In this document: positions 1 through 11,296 of the stretch, piece by piece | How the letters are laid out: every line of letters begins with the position of its first letter | How positions within the stretch are numbered: position 1 is the first letter of the stretch | Assembly (NCBI GenBank): GCA_024138015.1 | Contig: JAMXBB010000008.1 | Location: forward strand, 49,018,446 to 49,082,445 | Length of the DNA stretch: 64,000 bases | Direction of reading: 5' to 3' | Source: Lumnitzera littorea | Lineage: Eukaryota > Streptophyta > Magnoliopsida > Myrtales > Combretaceae | Translations under genes and position numbers: made by a program | The notes under the pieces: generated by a model | Told to the model about the DNA's origin: nothing | The model's input: the letters and a program-made list of their open reading frames with translations, nothing else | Databases searched by the model: none

Positions 1-299
1 TCATTTGCACTTTTACTCATGCCCAAATACATAAAAGAACACACTCACTCCCATATTTGATCCACAATCCATCACTCACACCAATTTAAGCTTCCCCAAG
101 TGCACTTCACTTTAAGTACTTCAGTAAGTTCTTGATCTTTCTTGTTCTTGAATTTTTTTTTTTTTTTAATGGAAGAACTCACTTGGATTATGCTTTTATA
201 AATGATAGAGTGTCCAAATTTAGGGCTTTTGCATGGTTTTGCTTAGTTTGTGTGAGTTATGATGAATGTTGTTTGTTTTAGTAGTTTGGGTAGTGATGT

Positions 300-1234
300 T
301 GATAGGAATCAGCCTACAACTCTCTCGAAGATGAGACCAAATAGTTTGTGACGAGGCTTAGCGGTTGCTAGAGAGTCAAGAGATAGAAAGGCAAATGCTT
401 GGCATCAGGCCTGTTGTCCATCGAGAAGCTGAAAGAGCACATTGCTAAGGGTTGGAAACCTAAGAACCACTCGATATGGCATGGAGAGACTAGTGCCGAC
501 TAATTATAGAAGTCAGCAATTATAGGCCAACCTTTTAGGTATCTCGAACAAGTACTGCAAGACTTCAGGGACTCCTCCTCGAACCTAAACATCCAACTGC
601 CTACCCCATCCAGTTTGGATCCTGCTCTTTCCTAAACAAGCCAAATGACTGCATGCCAACTTCTTCTGTAAAATGCATAGTTTTGTATTTCTTTGTAAAT
701 ATTTTCTTTATTTTAATTTTAGGTCATTCTTTAGGGCTTAAGGCCTTATACATTATTTACAATTTGCTACTAAGATTTTAAGACTTGCTATAAATAGTAA
801 TATTTGTAATCATCATAAGAGGATAAAAAAAGAAGAATATTCAAATAGTGTGTTTACACTTGAACATTCCTATTTCGAATAAGAATACTCTTGAGCTCTT
901 AGAGCTTGTTTCTATTGGATTATTGAGTGACAAATAAATCTTTAATCTCTCTTGCATTCTTATCAATCTCATTCCTAGGATTGTGGTGAACCACCCTTCA
1001 TTTAAGCCAGTTAGCGAGTTGTAACTAGCCTCTCATTTGGAAACCCAAGTGACATTTAGTGCTCGTGAGTCACAACGAACCCTATTTCGAGCTCATACTC
1101 CTGATTGTGTTTGTGTCTTGGTACGTGATATCAATACACATTCACCATCAAAACCCTCATTTTACTTCTTGTTCTCCATACTCGTTTGAACCCTGAGTAC
1201 CTCGTCCTTGGTTTTTGAGACCCGCTGCATATCA
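300..1234 (+). mobile_element. Solo LTR (TGATA...TATCA family), copy 1
   Basis: This 935-base segment begins TGATAGGAATCAG and ends in GCATATCA. A TATA box (CTATAAATAG) lies near 788. The flanking 5-mers are GATGT (295-299) and GTTGT (1235-1239), a 4 of 5 match consistent with an aged target-site duplication. The segment is homologous to the inverted copy at 2354-3280. It resembles 22453-23361 and the 5' LTR of element A (26216) in layout, and shares short stretches with them. No internal element sequence is attached, so it is probably the product of recombination between two LTRs. Confidence 0.75.
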
Positions 1235-1700
1235 GTTGTCTGTGATGAACATGATCATGTTATTGAATTAGGCACTACCCTTTAAAAGATACAATTATTG
1301 ATACAATCGTTTCAATTATGATGCGTGTTAAGGCATGTGCAATTTGCTCTTAAGGCTTCAATCTTTCTACACATGGTGTTGATTCTTACAACTTAATTAG
1401 TTAGGGTTTTAAGTTAATTTCAAGATTTTGCACTTTGGATTCTAAAAATCATAAGAATCATCCATTCATCATGCTTAGATTTCTTTTTGTAATACAGGAT
1501 TATGTGATTATGTGACTACCTCTTCAAAATCTCAAAGAACATGGCATACCTACCAAGTGTTTAATGAAATACCTCAATGCTATTTATCATGTTTTCTTTC
1601 ACAATTGTGCTTAGTTTCTTACGTTGTTTGTTATTCTAAGTGTAAGGGAAGCATTAATGACCATTTCTGGATTTTAACTGACTTCTTTTTCATATAGATT

Positions 1701-3798
1701 ATGGCACCAAGGCAAAAACTAATCATAAGGTGCAAAGACAAGGCAATTTCATAATCTACTAGCAACCATTGATCCCCCATTTCATCCCATGCTATGCTTT
1801 TCATCAAAAACCACCCACAACCAATCACAACATTTCCAATCGTGTACTTTTAGAGAGACATTATATCTTGATTGAAGTGTTATTGATGAACTCCATTTAT
1901 TTGATCAAGTTCAGGATATGGTTTCCATCAAACCGTGGGAAAAGTTACCAACATTTTAAGGTCCCATTTATTATGAGCTTACACTTAAGTTTCTTTATAC
2001 GGTGCAAATGGATAAGCTTTTGGGAAATTTCAAATTGCAATGGAAACTATGATTTCGATTGAACAACTCTATACATTCAATCACTATTACTGAATTTAGA
2101 GTACACTTAGGCTTATATTTGGAAGAATATGTACAGATTGGCAAGACATTGCTCAAGGTAAATCTTATGAAGCTAAGTCTAGTAAAGCTTCTTGCTTATG
2201 CTACCCCGAGTATCACATCATTCATTAGTTAATATCTCATACGATTGTGAGGTGGGGAAAGAGTACCAGTGTTATCAATAAACATGAGTTGCTAGCTTTA
2301 TATAGTATGATTGGAAAATATCCCATTAATTTGGCTATGTTATTAGCAAATTACCTGATATTATTTTAAGTATACAGTAAACACGAACCACGAATGGGTA
2401 TTCAAAGTTCAATAGGAATGGGGGAAATAGTTAATGGAATAGAGTTTGAATGCAAATGTGATTAGATATTATGCACCAAGACATAAACACAATCAGGGGT
2501 TAAGCTCAAAATGAATTTCAATATGACTCACAAAAACCAAACTAGTGCTCGGGTTTTCAAATGAGGGTTAGATATGACTCGCTAACTCGCTTAATGAGAG
2601 TTCACCATAATCTTAAGAAGAAGATTAATAAGAACACAAGAAGAATTAAAGAGGAATAGCACACTCAATAATTACTCAAAAGGAGACAAGCTTACATAGG
2701 GAATTTTTTAGAAATACTCTTAATGATTGATAATATTCTATTGTCTGCTACTTACAAAAGTTACTATTTATAGTACATCCTAAAACCCTAGTAGCAAAAA
2801 TATAAATAGAGTACAAGGCCTTAAACCCTAAAGTAGGCTTACAACTAAAATAAGGAAAATATATACAAGTGTATAAAACTATGTGTTTAATAAGGAGGTT
2901 GGCATACAAGTCATCTAGGTTACCTTAGAATAAGTACGATCCAAATTGGGTAAGGTCTACAATTAGATGTCCTAGTTCAAGTCAGATTCGTTGAAGTCCT
3001 ACAGTGCCCAATTAAGCTACCTGTGAGGTTAGTCTACAATTGTTGAACTCATGGGTTACTCGGCACTAGATTCCTCGTGCCATGTAGAGCTGGTCTATAG
3101 ACTTGGTGCGACGGCTGCTTGGTCCCTAGTCTTCTTGGCAGCTAAGAAAGTTGTTGCCAAGCAGTCTTTCTCTCCCTTCTCAACCCTCTAGTAACGACTC
3201 AGCCTTAGTTGGGGCAGGTTGGCCTCAGCTTACAACAGGTTGACTTCAACCTGGAGATTGTTATAAGCTGATTCTTATCATTACTTGATGAAGCAGGCAA
3301 CCACCATCTGCAAGCATGACTTTATTAGCTCGTGCGATGGGGGTTTTGACCAAATGATTGTCTAACATGACTTTGGTTAAGGAGACAAAGCCATTAAGGA
3401 AAGAAACATTTAGGAACATGCACATAAACTTGGATGCAACCAAGAGACATATAGATGCATGTTCTAATGTAAGTCGAGGATCAACTTCTTAACTTGATTG
3501 GATAGAAAAAATGTTGAAAAATATGAGTAACCATCAAGATAGGATGGAGTATAAAATGGGCAAAATGTTAGCAAAGCATAATCACATTACGCAATTCTTT
3601 TGCAATGTGGCTGAACTGAATACTTTGAAAGTTCCTGATGTTTTCCAAAAGTCTCCCTCCTTGTCTTTAGATGAACAAGCCACCTAGGAGCTAACTAGAG
3701 AAGAAGAGGATCAAGAAGTGGAAGGAGCTCAAGAGGAAAGTTCAACAAAAGAATTCGATGATGAAGATCTTAATTTTGAGGAAAACGATGATAATTGA
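1701..3798 (+). pseudogene. ATHILA ORF-1-like protein, interrupted by a solo LTR
   Basis: The reading starts at ATG 1701. It is recognisable as ATHILA ORF-1 family from the stretch around 1965-2115, which reads ELTLKFLYTVQ and later ITITEFRVHLGLYLEE. The minus-strand copy at 18011-18229 has the matching ELTLEVLSTLR and VYMGLYFADYV. A solo LTR splits the frame at 2354-3280. The frame resumes after it with TLLARAMGVLT and ends in an acidic tail rich in Glu and Asp before TGA at 3796-3798. Many in-frame stops and shifts are present, so no product is expected. The ORF-1 role in Athila elements is unknown; an envelope-like origin has been proposed for some. Confidence 0.65.
2354..3280 (-). mobile_element. 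Solo LTR (TGATA...TATCA family), copy 2, inverted
   Basis: On the minus strand this 927-base segment starts TGATAAGAATCAG at 3280 and ends in AATATCA at 2354. The flanks are TTACC (2349-2353) and TTACT (3281-3285), a 4 of 5 target-site match. The TATA box reads CTATAAATAGT on the minus strand (plus 2763-2772 region). It sits inside the ATHILA ORF-1-like pseudogene, and removing it with one flank copy keeps the surrounding frame. It is the inverted partner of 300-1234, with 1.12 kb between them. Confidence 0.8.
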
Positions 3799-4659
3799 GG
3801 AGATGTGGCTATTTTATTTTTATGATGTGGCTTAAGATTTACTTCAGTTTTTAGACTTAGTTTTATTTGCTAGACTCTTTTATTTGTTCTTGCTTTTGTT
3901 TTTCTTTGTTTTGCTTTTCTCTTTTATTGTTTTCTTTTGTGTCTTGATGGAGTGATAATGTTGGTTGCTTATCTATACTGGAATTGAAGGTTGAAGCTTT
4001 TCAGATGAAAATATTTAGTTTTAGCATTTATAAATCCGGTGTAGGTTACTTCATAACTTATGGCTCTTGTGCATTTGAAATTACTCAATTTCAAAGGGAG
4101 TATTGGTCTTTATTTTCCCCACTTTTATATCCTTTTGCTCATAATTGTTTTGGTTGATATATTTTCCATTATGTGTCACTTAATTCGTACAATGGGCACA
4201 ATGTATGATTTTAAGTGTGAGGAAGGTGATATAGAAACTTTTGCTACTTAGAAGACCAATTTTTCACGTTTAACCTAATTTTATTGTTTTATTGACTTGC
4301 AATTATTTAGAAATTGGTAACTTCCAATGAGTTAAATTGAATGTAATTTGAATGCTTGATTTTTGATAGATGAAATACACGAAGCTAGAGTTGATAGGTG
4401 AAATCTATGTGGAGTATAGTTACAGATTTTTTAGAATAAGATTGTAGAGTTAGGATTAAAGTAACAACTAGATAGGAGTTAGTTATGATTATTTTTTAAA
4501 CTTACTTTGATGTATACTTTTCTCTTAAAAATTTTTAGAGCCTAATAATCCTTAGTAAACAAACAAATAAAATTTGTCTTTTGAGAAACCCTTAAAAATT
4601 CGAATTACTTAGAGGTAGAAAGTGATATAAATACATGAATAATCAATAACAAAAAAGGA

Positions 4660-4870
4660 AAAACTAGTAAGAATTCGCTTTAGTCCCTCAGAAGAGCGAA
4701 GTTGAATTGTATTACCAATGCCAAAGTAAACTTAAAGAATGAATTGGTATGGATCAACCTTAATCTCTTAGAAGAGTAAGGCTTTTTCCCACTACCAATA
4801 TGAGAGTTAAGTTAATATAGATTGGTCTTGGTATGTCAAAAGAGAGAGATCTTTTCTTGCTGCCAACACA
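4660..4870 (+). repeat. Tandem repeats of about 73 bases in the Athila 3' non-coding region
   Basis: Three degenerate units of about 72-73 bases share the theme TTAGTCCCTCAGAAGAG..., then a T-rich run, then ACCAATG, then ATTGGTATGGAT. The minus-strand Athila-like element has the same motif in its 3' region (12600-12870). The flanks, about 3800-4660 and 4870-5345, are AT-rich with no coding signal that I recognise. Confidence 0.6.
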
Positions 4871-5388
4871 ATCGTTCTTAAATAATGTGCTTAATTAATA
4901 ATATCGATTCAATAAATTTGAAACCTTCCTAACAAAAGTATATATTAAGGAGATGATCAAAGGATGAATGAATATAGTATTTGTTTACTCTAAATTATGG
5001 CACTTACCGTGATTGAAAAGATGCTTGTACAAATTTTAGTTAAGTAGGTTAAAATTCTTACGACTTATTCCTGATTGGTAAGATGTTAAATCCAATCTTA
5101 AGTATAGGAACCCTTAATTAAATGTTCTAAATAAACTTTAATTTATGTAGAATAGCTTGTGAACTCTAATACTTTGTGTTTATTAGACATTGAGAAAAAG
5201 ATTGAGTTAAGAATTAAGGAAATTGTTTAAGAAAAATCGATTGGAGGTGTAAGTTGATTTTTTTCTAGTTAAGTGTAATTTTAGCCAATTTCTTAAGTAG
5301 CGATTGTTTTTAACTTAAGAATTCTTATCTTAATTTTTCTTTGCTTTATTTGCTTGAGGACAAGCAAATTCTTATGTGTAGGGAAGTT

Positions 5389-6761
5389 TGATAAGCTTTA
5401 AACTGGATAAATTTTACATGGTGATTTTTTATTATTTTTTCTTAATATTTGAGTTTATTTTTAGATAATGATACTTAATTAAGTAAATTTTTGTTTTCTA
5501 GGTTTTGAAACAATCTATGTGAGAAAACAAGAAAATAAAAACAAGTTTCACTTAATTTAGAGCTAAAATAAGCAAGTTATAAAGGTTTAAAGATCAACAC
5601 AACCGAATGATATGATTATGTCGTTTCTAGGAGAATTTGAAGCTTATTTTTATGTATCATAGCCAGTGACACGACCAATTGACACAACCATGGGCTTAGT
5701 CGTGTTGTTCCTTGTTTTGAAAAATAAAAAAGAAGAATAAGAAGAAGAAAACATGAAGGGTAGTCAAGTACATAACTAGGGGACATGATCGTGTCATTTG
5801 CAGCTGACATATTTTTCTCACTTCCTATATAAAGCTTCATTAGGTTTTTTTTTAGACAAAACTTTTGACACGACTTTTTGAGAGTTTTTTAAGCCAAGAA
5901 CACTCAAGATAGCAAGATAAAAGGAAGACTTCAAGATTCAACTTTTTTGTGAATTTCATGATTCTTTCTTCTAATTCCTTCTATTCTTTGATTTTAGATT
6001 GTTATTTTACAATATATAGAGAATAGATCTTTAGTATCTAGGTTTTGTGGAACCTAGATTTACTCATGTGACGTGATTTTTTACTAGATTTAATTAATTC
6101 TTTATTCTTTTCTTGATTCAATTATGTATGCTTCATGATCTAGATTGTTATTTCCATGGGTAGTAATCTAAAATTTAATATTTTATAAGAGAATCGAGAG
6201 ATTTCTTATAAGATTAGATTTAGGCATAGTTGATGAGGATTGTTCCAAGATTAAGGATAATTTGCAAGGTCTTTCCAAAATTTTGAATTATTGCATAGAG
6301 AATTCATTGTATAATAATACAATCTTATGTCATGCTATTGAGAAGAGATTCTAACAGATGATTTTAGGATTAGGGTTAATTGGCTCAAAAAAGTAATTAA
6401 TTTTAGTAGAAAATTCTCCCAGTCAAGAAAGATTAAAAAATAAATTAGATTATCTCTAAAAGAAATCACATGCTAGATCCAAGAGAAGCAAAAAACTGGA
6501 TACGATTTGCAAACCTTGAAATAGTTTATACTTCTGTTGTTTTCTTGTTAAGTTATTAAATAATTCTTGACTAATTGTTATAGTAATTTTTGCAATTAAT
6601 TTAGATTCTTTAAATTCTTGAACTTGAATTTGTAGGTTACATAATAGAGATCTAGTGAGTATTATTAATCAAAGTCCTTGAGGGATCGATACTTGGACTT
6701 AATCCGCTATTATAAATTTGATATTTGCGCTTGCCTAACATTACCATACAAAGTGCTAACA
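5389..6761 (+). repeat. 3' LTR of the plus-strand Athila-like element
   Basis: The LTR starts TGATAAGCTTTAAACTGG directly after the purine-rich stretch GTGTAGGGAAGTT (to 5388). The 5' side contains repeated ACACGACC/ATGATCGTG-like words (about 5600-5810) and a TATA-like CTATATAAAGC near 5825. Such words are common in Athila-type U3 regions. The right end near GTGCTAACA (6761) is a judgement: gypsy LTR sequence begins at or slightly before this point. Confidence 0.65.
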
Positions 6762-7652
6762 AGCAACGATATCGAGATAGGTCCGAACCTATTGAAGGAA
6801 TGAAAGTAAAGTAAATCTTCCAAGGGGTTTTAGCAAATCTTTGAGCTACCTAGTAAATATGATGCACCAACTAGATCCTATACATCCTAACTATCACTTC
6901 GATGTGATCCACGAAGTAATAACTAAGGTTGCTTACCACAATCCTTACTAAAGGTATTGATAAGAGTTAGGAGCAAGCAAATCTTATAATCAATAAGAAC
7001 AAATTACAAAGGAAAAGAAAAAGGAAAAATCTATATTATTTATACTTGTACAATTAGGGCTTCGTGTACTAAAGGATAATTTACTAAAAGGGCACTTTGC
7101 CTAAAATAAGAAAGTACTAAAAGAAAATACATGGAAAAGGGGTAAATTAGTAATGTGCAATTAGGGATATTCAAGCATTCTTTGTGCTGTATGATAGCTA
7201 GAGGACATGTGTTACAGTATGAGTGGTCATGGCTTAACTAGGTAAGGTAAGAATCAAATTGATTAATCAACAACTTTTGAGGAGCTCAGCACAGGGACCT
7301 CTGTTGTTAGTTCCTATAAGTAGTTGCATGTCACTAGTTAGTGCTTTAAAACCATCAACTCATGGTCAAATAGCTTAAACCTTGACGTAGCTAGCTCAAT
7401 ATTAGGATCATTGGGCTGTAGGATAAGCTCGTCTAGCTATTATAAGGGTTGCTTAGCTCACCTCTAAGTTGGCACTTCATGATCATGGTTAAGGTATATA
7501 GTTCAAAACAAATGGAAAGGTAGGGAAGGTTAGGTTCGAATAACAACTCAAACTCCTTAGTACTAGGAAAGGAAGTAAAAGTTTATCAAATCACGTTCTC
7601 CAAACCTCGAGCTCAAGCTCGGGTGATGGGTTCAATGGGTCGATTTCTATGA
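6755..7652 (-). repeat. 3' LTR of gypsy element B
   Basis: Plus-strand 6781-7652 aligns throughout with 32311-33542, for example TGAAGGAA, CAAGGGGTTTTAGCAAA, the GATCCTA stretch, and CAATGGGTCGATT near the end. The difference in length is mostly explained by a MITE present only in the other LTR. The minus-strand start is TCATAGAAATCG at 7652, after the purine tract CCAGATGGGA. The left end near 6755 is blurred against the Athila LTR. Confidence 0.7.
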
Positions 7653-8103
7653 TCCCATCTGGCTTGATTGGATTTGGAATCAAATCCGAATGGTCCTCTT
7701 GTTGAGCATCTCCCTCGATTGATGTTAAACACGTTGGAAATCTTAAATTCATCTAGCAGCTTTAGCTGGTATGCATTATCATTGATCTTTTAAAGTATCT
7801 TAAAGGTTCCTCCAACTTGGGCAAAAAGCTTGTTCTTTCTCTTATTCAAGAACCTTTTATCGGCTCAATTGCAATTACTCTAAGTCACCAGGCTGAAACT
7901 ACCTTCTTCTCCTTCCTTGTCCTCTTTTTTCTAACCTTTACATAGCTCAATCTAATTGCTCAATTACCATACTATAAATTTTGTGGAGGACTTAAGCTCA
8001 GTCTCTTCCTTCAGGGTCTTCTTAGTCAAATGCAAGCACTGGCATACAGTTAAGGGGTAGTTAATGGTTAAAACTATAGACGACCTTAAATGTAGTTTAA
8101 ACC
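7653..8103 (-). pseudogene. Integrase C-terminal region of gypsy element B
   Basis: Minus-strand reading from 8103 gives pieces typical of the gypsy integrase tail: VVYSFN followed by a leucine/proline-rich stretch, then a block near 7860-7780 resembling the usual 'GPF-x-IL-x-RINDNAY' segment (LFAQVGGTFKIL, then DNAYQLK in a neighbouring frame). In-frame stops and shifts are frequent. It lies directly upstream of the B 3' LTR, as expected. The upstream catalytic core is absent because the LARD fragment begins at 8104. Confidence 0.6.
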
Positions 8104-10451
8104 TGTTCACATGTGATTTTTGTCCCATTACATAGACACCTACAAAATGAAAAAACGACTTTGGGGAGGTAGTGTCAGAGGGTACTCCAACATGGCCACT
8201 CCAATGCTTAAGTCAATCTTCTTGTCATATAGAGAGAATTATAAAGTGATTGGGAAAATGAGAGAATGAAAGATGGTCCCCTTACCTAGGGGTCTTGTTT
8301 AGTATTTATAGTAGGTGATCGGATATACGTACATGGACAAGTCCTAAGAGTTAAGCTCAAGTCTCGATATGATCAATTTAAGCCTTTGGCCCATTTACTA
8401 AAAATGCTATCAACATTTGTCCTCCACTCTCTTTGATAAAAAAAGTCAGTAAAGAGAGTATTTAGGGAGGTTAATTTTGTGAGATCTTTAGAAAAGCTTG
8501 CAATCTAGGGCTTGAAAAGGCTAGAATGCTTAAAGGATCAAAGGGTTGAAGAGGTGAAAGGCAAGAGTAGCCGAAGCACTTATAAATATTAGTATGCCTT
8601 AAAAAGCGAAGGCTTAAAGAGGTCGATGTGCCTAATAAGGCAAAGGCCTAAAGAGGCGGGAACGCCTGAAGAGGCGAAAGCTTGTAGAGATGAGGGCTTG
8701 AGGAGGCCGATGTGCCTGCAAAGGCAAGGGCCCAAAGAGTTCAAGAGACCTAGAGAAGCGAAGGCCTAAGAAGCCAATGTGCTCAAAAAGGTGGGGATAC
8801 AAAAAGGCCAAAACACTTGGAGAGGCCAATGTGCCTAAAGAGGCTAGGTAAGCATGTAGGTTATCCAAATTGGGCATGACCCATGCTAAGTAGAGTCGTA
8901 AAGTAGGCTAATTAGCCTCTAGTGCCATATCAGGATTAGGGTTTGGAGCTCAACTATTAATACTTAACTCAAAGCAAGGTTCAAAAGGGTCAACATCTGG
9001 ACTGCTACTTGACCCAAAAGGAGCTTGGAATTTTGTTCAAAGAGTTGGAAATATACTCAACCATCGTCAAGGAGCTTAGTTCCCTTTCATTAAGTTGAAA
9101 CAACTTAGTTTTATTAGAGTGCAAGGCGATTGTCAAGTGAGACTGGAGTTCAAACTAGGCGTGTCATTGACAGTGTTTCTAGTTGGAAAGTAGCTTAACA
9201 TAGTCCCTAGTCCTTTGGCCATTTTTAACATTGCTTGAATTCAAACTTAAAGTACTTTCAACCTGATGTTTTGATATTATTATTCATAGTTGGAGCTCGA
9301 CTCATGCCTTTTGATTGGGGCTACTGTTCGTAGCTAATTGGACTTTCACTTGTTAGTTTAGGTCAGTATCCTTACACTTGCAAGGTCAAAATAGAGCATC
9401 ACGTAGGCATTGTTGCCATTTAGCTACTTGACACAATTGTAATTCAATAACCTAGGGCTATAGTATGTCTTAATTGTTCAATAGTTCGAAGTTGAGGTAG
9501 TTGGAAGCAACTCAACATTGCTGTAATACATTGTTTAGAAGCTTCACTTGGCATTGATGCCTTGTTGGGAAAATGGATTATGCAGCAACCTTAAACGGTT
9601 CGAACAATAATAGTTTAGCACATGGAATTCAAAGGACACTAGATATGCTCAATATCAACACATATTGGCTAACGAACATTTCAAAGGACCTCGGAGTAAC
9701 TTCTTGGCAATTCGGCACAAAATAACAATAAACATAAGAATAGGACTAGCTCGGTAACTTAACTCACATCGTGGGCAAAGTTACAGCCTCGAGCACTACA
9801 AGCCAACTTGCTGTGAACATAAAGAAAATCAACTCATTAAGTAAGATTCCCCCCGGTTACTCATTGTCGACTACTAGTTAGGAATATGAAGTGCAACTTG
9901 GCAAGTAGCCATGTGCAACTCAATATGAACTTATCACAGTGAGCTCGACAAGGAGCTCAAAAACTACAGCTAGTTATTTGCTCTCATGAAATTTAGCTTA
10001 AAGGTTAGATTTCTACGACTCGAATCAATTCATGTTGATACACAAAGGAGCTTGAAAAATTTCTCAATTCATGTTGCAACTACACGTGTAGGTTTACTCG
10101 GTCTACTTCTGCTTAAAAAAGATGCTTAGATTCAGTTTGAACAATGTATCTCGACATGGTTATCGCCATGTCTTGGCCATTGTTACTCTCAACCAAGGGT
10201 CTTCCTCACTCCTTGAGCCTATCTACAAATGGCTCGGCCTTTGACCTATAGAGCTCAGCATATTAGAAGCTCGGCCTTCTCTTGGCTAAGATTATAGATA
10301 ACTTGGCAATTAAAAGGCTATAAGTCGATAAGTGTTGGCTAGTTGCACTAGCTGAAATTATAGCTCGAATGTTGCGACTCAAGATGTGGTTGCTAGCTCT
10401 ACTTAGCCATAGAAGTTGATCAGCGTAGTGATGGATATCTCGCATAAAATA
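8104..10451 (-). mobile_element. LARD-like non-autonomous LTR element, 5'-truncated copy
   Basis: This is the same family as the complete copy at 58269-63216. It has a 3' LTR (8104-8415; minus-strand start GTTGATAGCATTTTTA, TATA box near 8312), a purine tract to its right, the GCCT...AGGC minisatellite (about 8520-8850), and interior sequence that continues to align with about 59470-61420 of the other copy (for example GCTAAGTAGAG and GACTCAAGA). It stops at about 10451 against the truncated Athila-like LTR. That junction is probably a deletion that removed this copy's 5' LTR and part of the Athila LTR. Confidence 0.7.
8520..8850. repeat. GCCT...AGGC minisatellite, short copy
   Basis: About 15-20 degenerate units of 18-19 bases are built on GCCTAAAGAGGC or GCCTGAAGAGGC followed by a G/A-rich spacer. 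The array is the counterpart of 58668-59455 and sits in the same place, just inside the 3' LTR of the LARD-like element. A minus-strand ORF across it is only a translation of the repeat. Confidence 0.75.
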
Positions 10452-11296
10452 CTATTCAGATTATAACCCTCAAATCTTACTATAAGGTTGCCCAAATTTG
10501 AGAAAACTACTAAATGTTTTGGTCAAATAGTTGTCTAATTATACTAGTCCATCATATTATATGCTCTTGCAAACTCTTTAATAAAATTAATCAACAATTC
10601 AATTGTCGATATCTTGAACTAAAGAGCAAAATAAAGCAGTTCAATTAGATCACAATATGCAAATATCATAGATTGAATTTCAATATTAATAGAAATAGTA
10701 ATAGTCACAATAGAACATAAGGTTCAATAACGAGTTACTAAGAAAATCTAAAAAACAACATAATAACTAGAAAAGAAAAGTAGAGAAAGCCTTCAATTTT
10801 ACCCTACTAACTCAGCTTCAAAGGGGCTTTCTCTATAAACCTAGGCTTAAACACCTATTTATAAGAGTTGAACCTAGATTTACAAAGAAACTTAATAAAA
10901 TTAGAAGATTAAAAAACCATAGAATGTCCACATCCAAAGTTCATTGCCATGGAGATGGGGCATGATCTTACACATAGAATGAAATCTTCAAAATTTGATG
11001 AAAATTAATTATGAGGGGTACATGGCCATAGATCATAATCTTAATCTTTACCTATGGTCTTTCCTAGACTTCAATCCTCGCTTGAAATTCTTCTACCCCA
11101 AATCCTTTATTAATGCTTCTCTTCAAATAAGCTCCAAAACTTGATAAAAGTCTTGAAATTTTTATTAAATACCTCTAAAGTCCCTGAAAATGAAAACTAA
11201 ATAAATTAAGCTCTAAATCACTATAAAGTTAACTGAATTAATATACTAAATTACATAAAATTGCTCTAAAATATGTATGCTAATTACATGTTATCA
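10452..11296 (-). repeat. 3' LTR of the minus-strand Athila-like element, truncated
   Basis: This aligns with the 5' LTR at 21905-23607, excluding that copy's solo LTR insert. Shared words include CCATCATAT, ATAGATTGAATTTC, AATAACTAG and TTCAAATAAGCTC. The start on the minus strand is TGATAACATGTAATTAG at 11296, preceded by the purine-rich tract read as GTGTGGGGAAATT. About 440 bases of the distal end are missing where the LARD-like fragment abuts. Confidence 0.75.

Larger units (their letters stand above)
1..6761 (+). mobile_element. Athila-like Ty3/gypsy element, 3' half (5' part outside window)
   Basis: This plus-strand element runs in from the left window edge. In order it shows an ORF-1-like pseudogene (1701-3798), a non-coding tail with tandem repeats (about 4660-4870), a purine-rich tract after the motif TTGCTTGAGGACAAGCAAAT (about 5351), and a 3' LTR from 5389. 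The same layout occurs in the minus-strand copy at 10452-23607. Two solo LTRs (300-1234 and 2354-3280) have inserted into it. Positions 1-299 and 1235-1700 are element interior with no recognisable coding signal. No gag or pol is visible in this window. The right border is uncertain because a gypsy LTR abuts it within about 20 bases. Confidence 0.75.

Noticed and set aside
1512..2062. Small ORFs at 1512-1697, 1631-1828 and 1769-2062 as separate genes
   Set aside because: They are fragments in the wrong frames of the ATHILA ORF-1-like pseudogene region.
8520..8850. Regularly spaced repeats considered as a CRISPR array
   Set aside because: The units are contiguous and degenerate with no unique spacers of constant length, no cas genes are present, and the genome is a plant.
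8632..8877. Minus-strand ORF of 81 codons
   Set aside because: Also a translation of the degenerate minisatellite.
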